From NCBI GenBank assembly GCA_001986395.2, contig MQVO02000050.1, forward strand, positions 1 through 64,000: a DNA stretch of 64,000 bases. Direction: 5' to 3'. Positions 57,026-64,000 of this stretch are shown in pieces (the stretch's first letter is position 1; the number at the start of each line of letters is the position of its first letter). The notes beneath the pieces were generated by a model. That model was given only the letters and a program-made list of their open reading frames with translations. It searched no databases and was not told the DNA's origin. The position numbers and the translations under genes are program-made. Source of the stretch: Irpex lacteus (taxonomy: Eukaryota; Basidiomycota; Agaricomycetes; Polyporales; Irpicaceae).

Positions 57026-58766
57026 CTTCCTGCTTCCTATCTTAATCAACCACTCGGTTTGACGATGCAGAAGGTCAGTCGAGCGATGTGTGACTGAGAC
57101 TTGGACTTGCGGTGCTGATATCGTTTCGTGCGTGTTGCGATGAGCAGTGATTTTCGGTGCGTGCGTGGATGAATGACTAGGTTTGCCAGGTCGATGGTCT
57201 CAGGTCTCGGGTCGACGGGGTTGGGAGGTCGATGCGCGGAGGAAGTTGCGAGGCGACGGGAGATACGTATGGATATGGAGGGAGTCAGTGGTAGTGGTGC
57301 TCATGATCACCAGTCCGTCCCGTCCCCTCTCCTCCCCACCTGTTTCTGTTTCTGTTTCGTGCACCGGTTCGCTCATCTCATCTCGTTCCCTCTTTCTTTC
57401 TTTCTTTCTCTCTCTCCCCTTCCTTCCTTCCCTCTTTCTTTCTCTCCCCACCTTTCTCTCCCCATCTTTCTCTCCCCATCTTTCGCTCTCCTCCCTCTCC
57501 TCCCCCCCCTCCCTATCTTTCTCTCCTCCCTATCTTTATCAGTCGGTCCAGCCCTCCCTCCCTTTCCCATGCGCGGTCGCCTGACAAGTCTAGAGTCGTG
57601 ATGTAGGTGGGTTTTCAAGCATGTTGCGTTGCGTTGCGAATTTCGGTCTGTTGCCAGTGCGTTGCGAATTTCGGTCTCTATCTGTGTCAGTGTTTGTCTC
57701 TGTGTCCATGTTTGCGTTTGTTTGTGGGAATGGGAAAACCTACTTATGCGGTACGGGGTACTCTTGTGGGTGTTCTACATGTCGATATCCGAATAGCTAT
57801 AGTCACGTTCCACCTCTCGACTCTGGGACTCTGGGGCGTGGAGGTAGTATGGTCGAGAAAATAAATGAATTCGGGTGCTGGCGTGCTTGTGGTGCAAAGA
57901 AGGAAAGAAGGAAGGAAGGAAGGATACGGTGGCTGGCAGTCGCGTTTGATTCGTTTACGACAGTCGCACTTTGCGCATGCTCTGATGAGACAGACCTCAG
58001 AGTCAGAGTCTCCGTGCACCTCAGCCTCACATATCGATTCGATTCTGCACGCGCACTCGCCATGGCCAGTAGGAGATCTTGAGTTTATACGCCCCCGGGC
58101 CTCCTCAGATTCAGATTACTTACTACAGGCTTATTTGTTACATTCAACTTTACTAGGTGACTTGTTCTAAATCTTAATATGCATCATGATTTTGTACGGC
58201 CTGTATTGAGACCACACTGGCATTCCACGTTCAACGTACGTTCAACAGCAAGCTTAAGAGAATGAGAATATTGATTCCTGTGCGTTCGAGAGACCGGCGA
58301 TTGTAACCTCACCTCACCGTCAGGCCGGTAGACTGTATCGATGAACCACAAGTGCAACGTTCAACCGAAGCTGCATATGTAGTCTCGCACAAGACGACAA
58401 GACAAGGGCCCGCGTGTGATTTGGATTTGGCATTGAGATTTAGGGTTTGGGGTTTGGGAGTGGGAGTGGGTTCAGGCGTGTAAGGGGCGGTGGAGGGTAG
58501 GTTTGATTTTTGGGACTGCTTGTATATGAGAAGGCGAGGAGCGAAGGCTACGTTGACGATGTGACTTGGTGTTAGTGGTAAGTAGTAGACTGCATTAATT
58601 GCTAGTAAGCGAGTAAGTAAGCGATAATCGTGCTACGACACTGTGACGCCATCACGCACGCGTCCCGTCACATCTCATTAATCATTTCTTAACCCGTACT
58701 GAACGAATAAAATAAATCAAGGAACAACACGAGTCAAGGTTTACAACTACTACTTACATCCGTTCA
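57026..58766. other. Intergenic region rich in simple repeats
   Basis: A pyrimidine tract of CTTT, CCTT and TCTCCCCATCTT units spans about 57385-57550. GTTGCGAATTTCGGTCT is repeated at about 57635 and 57661. No supported gene. Confidence 0.5.
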
Positions 58767-59388
58767 CTAAGGCTTAAACTCCCCATCCTCCTCCTCCTCG
58801 TCCTCAGCAAGCATAGCAGCAGTACCCTGCCCCTCCCCTTTACTCTCCCCCTCACTCCCCCTCACTCTCCCCTTCACTCTCCTCGTCGGAGCCACAGTAG
58901 GAGGAGGAGGAGGAGGAGGAGGAGGAGGAGGAGGAGGAGTAAGAGGAAGAGGAGAGGTCGTCACTGTCGCCGAGAACATCCACACGCGCGATCTTCATCT
59001 CCTTCTCGTTCGCAAACTCGAAGAACGCACGGACGCGTCGGGCTTCTTGGGTGGCTTCTTGTGCGTCTTGTGTGTCTTGGATGGCTTCTTGTGCGTCTTG
59101 GATGGCTTCTTGTGCGTTTTGGATGTCTTCTTGTGCGTCTTGGATGTCTTCTTGTGTGTCTTGGATGTCTTCTGTGGGGATTAGTTAGCTCGTGTCGTGG
59201 GTCAAAGCGAGAAAAGAGAGGGGAAGGGAGAACGCGAGAGAGAGGGAAAGAGGGAAAGATCAGTCAGTGAGGTGAGAAGAGAAGAGAACGTAGCGCACGT
59301 TCAGACACCCCGCTGTTCCGCAGCTTGTCGGCAGCCTGGATGTTGCACGTCGTTGGTGAGGTCTGTGAGGAGCGTTGGGTTGGGTTAG
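58767..59388 (-). CDS. Hypothetical coiled-coil protein with polyproline (incomplete model)
   Basis: The 3' exon is clear. After an acceptor at about 59173 (branch-like CTAAC, then CCCACAG) come heptad repeats of the form EDIQDAQ, five or six times. They are followed by ARRVRAFFEFANEKEMKIARVDVFSA-type sequence, a run of about thirteen prolines, and an acidic end EDEEEEDGEFKP. An upstream exon near 59375-59290 reads NIQAADKLRNSGVSE, which suits a short helical N terminus. The true start was not resolved; the right boundary given is approximate. The heptads come from a 21-bp DNA repeat. No family was recognised with confidence. Confidence 0.5.
58897..58937. repeat. GGA trinucleotide repeat
   Basis: An uninterrupted AGG/GGA run that encodes polyproline on the minus strand of the small coiled-coil gene. 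Confidence 0.9.
59041..59172. repeat. 21-bp minisatellite encoding heptads
   Basis: About six copies of a unit like TTCTTGTGCGTCTTGGATGGC, with small variations. Being a multiple of 21 bp, it keeps frame and yields seven-residue repeats on the minus strand. Confidence 0.85.
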
Positions 59389-61621
59389 TGGGGTGCCGAC
59401 ATACGTTGAAGTCATGTCAGTGGGATGCCTCTGTACGTTGACGTTGAAGGGGACGAGTGGGAGCGGGAGAGGAAGAGGGAGAGCGATGCAAGCGGAAGAC
59501 AAGGAGCGAGTGGCAATGAAGGAGAGGGAGCACGCACCAGTCCCACACGTGCACCGCGCGACGCACGTATGGTTCGCTATGGGCATCTGTCATCTGTCTT
59601 GTGTGGTTCGCTATGGCCTGTCTTGACTCTTGCGTGCTGTCTTGACTCTTGCGTGCTGTGGTTCGCTATGGCCTGTCTTGACTCTTAAGCTTGCGTGCTG
59701 TGTTCGTCACTCGTGCTCTCGCGTCTTGACTCTTGAGCTTGCATGGTGAGTGGTGAGGGTGGTGAGAGGTGAGAGGTGAGAGGTGAGAAGCTTGCTCGAA
59801 CGGAGGGTGAGAGGCGAGGGGAGAAGTGAGGGAGTAGTGAGGGGTAGTAAGGGTGAAGCTTGTTCGAACGGAGGAGGAGAGGTGAGAGGGCAGTCGCGGT
59901 GAGAGTATCCTCACACCACCACCACCCCTCACATCATCCAAGTCATCTTATACTTATACCCACCAAAATAAGGTTCACAGGACGTGCCGCTGCACCTTAA
60001 TATTCGAGAGGACGCGCCGCTGTACTCAATATTGGAGAGGAGAAGATAACACAATCGAGGATGTATGGGGATGGGACGTATCGTGGTGAGTGAGTGCCAT
60101 GGTATACGTACAGGGCAAGTGAGTGGGTGCGGTGTTCTTGTAAGTAGAGGAAAGTCACTCGACTCTCGACTCTCGGCTCTCGAGCTGGTCGTCCAAGACT
60201 CACTCAAGAGCGTTGTCGGTGTCGTTATAATTATCGTCGACGGTCGCTATCCTCCCATCATAAGGGCAAGGGCAACTTGAAGTCGTCCGTCCGTGACACG
60301 CACGCACGACTCGGATTGATGATTTCTCGACGTCGCATCGCAGAGAGGCAACGAGTCGTACATGGAATAGATAGAATAGCACCTCACAAGTCCTAACGAG
60401 CTCGACGAACAACGCGTCCTACTTCAGGTGAGTTCCAAACACCCCTCCGACGCCGCTCTCCGATGCCGCTCTCCGCCAAATCGTATAATCCCATGGCCAA
60501 TCTCGCGAGTCATGGTATCACGGAGCCGGGGAGGGGAAGGAGGGGAGGAGGGGGTGGCCGGGTTGTGATTGGTCAGGCACGGGAGGGGTGGCCGGGTGTG
60601 TGAGGGTCAGGCACGGGGAGGGGGGTGGTCAGGTTGGAATTGGCACGAATTCCAGTGAGGGCTCGGTGTGTGTGTGTGAGAACTGGTTGGATTGGATGAG
60701 ATCGATGCGACTTTCGTGTAGAGAACGAAGTTGACGTCTTGAACGTAAGTAGTTTGCTGGAGGTTGAATATTGAATGACGGCCCGGGAAGGAAAGTACTA
60801 GTACTGTATACCACAGAAGCTCCCTCTCCTCTCCCTCTTCCAGACTCGAACGATATCTCGGTTCGAGTACAGTAGAGTGCTCTACGAAGCTATAGCTATA
60901 GAGGGCGTTGAGTGTGAGTTTGAGATGGGTAGTCGGTGTGGTCACGGTGGAGAAACGAAACGCATGCGCAGGGAGTCAACAGAGCTCGAGCCCGGGAGAA
61001 CGTTCAAAGCTTCAAGGCTCTGTCAAGTTCTGTTCTGTTCTGTCCACGGCGCACCTTTGATAATAATTGACATTGACATTAGTATTAAGGTCTCCTCAAA
61101 GTTCAAAGTTCAAATGACCCCAGTACAATCAGTTCAAACGCACTCCAGGGCGAGTGTAGTGCGAGCTTTGAAGACGTATAAGTGAGGGGGATGGGTCTTC
61201 GTAGTTTACTGTATCCAGGACAGGAGACAGGATAACGGGGTGACGGGGTAGATACTAGATACAGTAGTCTGCGAGCGGGTTTCACTGTGCCAGGTTGGAG
61301 TTTGAGCTTGAATGTTGAGGTCCCGGGGTGAGTACTGAGGGTTTGTGCGATAAGTGGTTGAGATGCGTCGAGGGCTGGCAGTCAATTACGGCTACGTGAG
61401 TCAGCACTAGTGCTGGATGACGGCGGTGATAGAATTGCAACGATGACAAGCAAGGCAATGAGCAAAGGCGAGCTAGTAAGTCGCAGGCAATGAAGGACCT
61501 GTGCGGTGGCCGACTCGTAAGCGCCATCGCACGTGACTAGTTCAAGCATAGGGAGTCGAGGAAACAGAGGTCGCTGCTTTTCACCAAACCACGATCAACG
61601 ACCAGGAGCGACGAGCAGGAG
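59389..61621. other. Intergenic region with low-complexity DNA
   Basis: Direct repeats of GCCTGTCTTGACTCTTGCGTGCTG lie at about 59611-59702. A purine-rich GAGAGGT tract lies at 59756-59790. GAAGCTTG(C/T)TCGAACGGAGG occurs at about 59787 and 59851. No supported gene, although several short frames are open. Confidence 0.5.
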
Positions 61622-64000
61622 ATGAGAAGCGGCGATGCGCAGGAGGCTGCGCTCGGGCTACTGGGCCTCATCGGCAACCGCGACTTCTCCTCCAAACCGA
61701 CAACATCAACGACGACGACGACAGCTGCAGCACCGCCAGGGTTATCCTCGTCCTCTTCGCTTTCGTCTGGTGCTACGTCTACGATAGGGATCCCGGGGTT
61801 GAAGAGGAAGACGCTGAATTCGGCCGCGGCGACTCTTACGAGGCCCCTCTCGCACTCGCACTCACAGCACTCGAGCTCTCAGCCACGCTCGCTCGCTATT
61901 TTGTTGAACAACGACGACCCGGACCCGGAGCTTGAACTGCACCCTCCTCCTCCCTCTTCCTCTCACTCTCGATCTCAGCCTGTGGTACACCTCGAGTCGT
62001 CCTCTGGTTCTACGACTACGCCTAACACCTCTACCTCTACCTCTACCTCTACCTCTAGCAAGGGAACAACGAACAATACCAACACCAATGCGACTTCGAC
62101 TTCAACTTCGTCGGACGGGATCGACTGCGTGTGTGGCTTCACGTACGACGACGGGTTCTCTGTCGCCTGCGACTCGTGCGGGACGTGGGTGCACGCCGCA
62201 TGTTTCGACATACAACACGGGAACGTACCCGAGATATTCAAGTGCTGGAAATGTGATAGTAGACGGTGGGATGTGGACAAGCTGAAGGAGAGGGCTGTGA
62301 GATTGCAGAAGGCGCAGCAGGCGAGTGGGATGATGGGCGGCGGAGGGGAGGTGGAAGGGGATGGTGGTGGGGGTGGGGGTGCAGGAGGAGGAGGGGGAGG
62401 GGGAGGGAGGAAGAGGGTGAGCAGTCCGGGGGTGGATAGGAAGAGGCGGGTGAGTGCTACTGCGATGGATCAGGGGGGCGGGGGGCCGTCGACAAAACGG
62501 CGTCGAAGGCTCTCCACGGGCACAAACTCTCACTCCCAACATCCATCCTCACACTCACATTCTCAAACACACAACACAAACCACCATCAAACACAGAACG
62601 CCCACCCACCATCGACAAATGGCGGTAGTGGTGGTGGTAGTGGTGGAGGAGGAGGAGGGGGACGAGCGTGGGAGGGGAGGAAGAACACGTCGAGATTGAC
62701 GAGCCTGCGAGCCATAGCTACGTCCACACTGAGAAAGACTACGTCCCGCACCAGCACACGCGCGATCGCCTCAAGCTCCTCGCCCAGCACTGGCGCGGCG
62801 TCACCGCACTCGACTCCCCCTCCTCTCCCTCCCTCTCCCTCAACACACCCACCGCACCCGTCTACCTCACCCCCTCCGACCTAACATCAACACCCTCCAA
62901 GACCTCCCTCCACCCGCTCCCCCGCTCCCAATCCTCCCACTCATCCTCAGCCCACTCAGCGCCAATGTCCACCCTCGTCCGCCCCCCCTCCTACCTCGTC
63001 CGCACAACCCAGCCTATCCCCTCCTCGTCATACATCGCGCCCTACACATCAACCATCATCCCCTCCACCGTCTACCTCTCCGATCCGCTCAACGGGTACG
63101 CACATGCGGGTATGCCGAGGCCTTTCGTGCATCTGTTGGGCCCCCCGGTGGATGTTGCGCTTGATGCGAGGTTGGCGGGGAATGGGACGAGGTTTGTGAG
63201 GAGTGGGTGTCGCCCGAATGCGGTTGTTAGGCCTGTGCTTTGTGCGGGTGCGAGTTCTACGAGCGGTGGGCGGCCTTCGAAAGATGGACGACCAGTACCG
63301 GGGATGTCGCCAACACCACCGACAGTGGATGAGAGGAAAGAGGAGGAGGGAAAGGAGGAGGAAGAGGAGACGTTGACGTTTGGGGTGTTTGCGCTGAGGG
63401 ATTTGAAGGCCCAGGAGGAGGTCGTGCTCGGGTGGGAGTGGGACGACGGGAGCGTGATACATCACCTGCCCGCGCTGATCGACAGTCCTCATTTATTCGT
63501 GTACGTTCTCTCCCTCTCTTTCTCTCTCTCTTTTCCTCCTACCTTCTTACCCTTTCCTACATTTTTTTGATTTCGTCTACGATTACTGCTGCTAACTTGC
63601 TAACTTGACCTCTACATTCGTACAACACAGACCAGCACGCTTCGAACAGTACCGCCACCAAATGACCTCGATGCTCCACGCCCTCTCCTCCACATTCACA
63701 ACCTGCGCATGCGGCGCACGCGCACGCGACTGTGCCCTTACCCGGCTCGCCGAGTTCGTACACGCGGGGACGCCGCCTACGCCGTCGCCTTCTCCGCCTT
63801 CGTCTTTTTCCTTTTCCCATAGTCACAACCACTTGAACAACCAGCACCACGATGATGAAGAGAATGGACATGCACAAGAGAGGAAGGAGGGGAAGGAGGG
63901 GAAGAGGGGGAAGACGTCGTTGGGGCCGTTGATTGGCGCGAAGAGGGGGTTCAGGACGAGGGAGAGGGTGCCGGGGAGTGGTGGGATGAGTGGCGTCGAG
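61622..64000 (+). CDS. SET3-like PHD finger and SET domain protein (3' end outside window)
   Basis: The start at 61622 gives MRSGDAQEAALGLLGLIGNR. Ser/Thr-rich tracts follow, including a Thr-Ser repeat near 62027-62060. The PHD finger (about residues 165-220) has CVCGFTYDDGFSVACDSCG, WVHAACF and FKCWKC, a C4HC3 pattern that usually reads histone H3 K4 methylation. A frame change between about 62450 and 62680 needs an intron; donor GTGAGT at 62451 and an acceptor near 62640 or 62679 fit. The second exon gives EIDEPASHSYVHTEKDYVPH, DPLNGYAHAGMPRPFVHLLG, then the SET core NGTRFVRSGCRPN and FGVFALRDLKAQEEVVLGW. The third exon (from about 63634) has ARFEQYRHQMTSMLHAL and CACGARARDC. The layout matches yeast Set3 and animal MLL5, subunits of deacetylase complexes. 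The SET motif lacks the usual NHS triplet, so methyltransferase activity is doubtful. Confidence 0.85.

Noticed and set aside
57385..57550. CT-rich repeats as a coding low-complexity region
   Set aside because: Open frames there arise from the repeat itself; no flanking exons or domain.
58439..58462. Telomere-like TTTAGGGTTTGGGG sequence
   Set aside because: Only one perfect TTAGGG unit is present; chance in a G/T-rich stretch.

Overview
The window looks like a chromosome segment of a mushroom-forming basidiomycete (Agaricomycetes). Genes are broken by many short introns of about 50-60 nt with GT(A/G)NG donors and CAG/TAG acceptors. Several genes belong to the fungal multi-pass membrane families DUF6533 and DUF6534, which are expanded in Agaricomycetes. 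A young Ty3/Gypsy LTR retrotransposon is present. No rRNA, tRNA or CRISPR was recognised. Most exon boundaries below were worked out by hand from splice signals, reading phase and comparison of paralogues inside the window.

Positions 1-37,000 are an accessory gene array around one housekeeping gene. It holds three DUF6534 genes (<1-1010, 4917-7015, 27155-29314), three DUF6533 genes (14261-16004 plus; 23760-25422 and 34842-36537 minus), and three copies of a secreted FAD-dependent amine-oxidase-like gene. Copy 1 (1171-2771, minus) is frameshifted, copy 2 (21697-23312, plus) has a 4-bp insertion in the FAD-binding fold, and copy 3 (32015-33728, plus) is intact. A DHA2-type MFS exporter lies at 10277-12541 (minus). 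The mitochondrial aconitase gene is complete at 17759-20677. A decayed copy of its 3' end, with introns and 3' UTR, sits at 29497-30553. The order aconitase 3' end, oxidase (plus), DUF6533 (minus) occurs twice, so part of the array probably arose by segmental duplication.

Positions 38,010-53,156 are nested transposons. A 14.2-kb Ty3/Gypsy element (38218-52458) has LTRs that look identical. It is inserted in an older element of about 0.9 kb with Tc1/mariner-like 30-bp terminal inverted repeats and flanking TA dinucleotides. The retroelement carries a very long gag-protease ORF with a large unrecognised C-terminal extension, and a pol ORF in another frame.

Positions 53,400-64,000 are GC-richer, rich in simple repeats, and hold conserved single-copy genes: an alpha/beta hydrolase (minus), a divergently transcribed BuGZ/ZNF207-like zinc-finger protein (plus), a small coiled-coil protein (minus, incomplete model), and a SET3-like PHD-SET protein (plus) that runs off the window.

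No single operon-like system is evident. The strongest candidate for something undescribed is the repeated clustering of secreted flavin oxidases with multi-pass membrane proteins. The second is the unexplained extension inside the retrotransposon.
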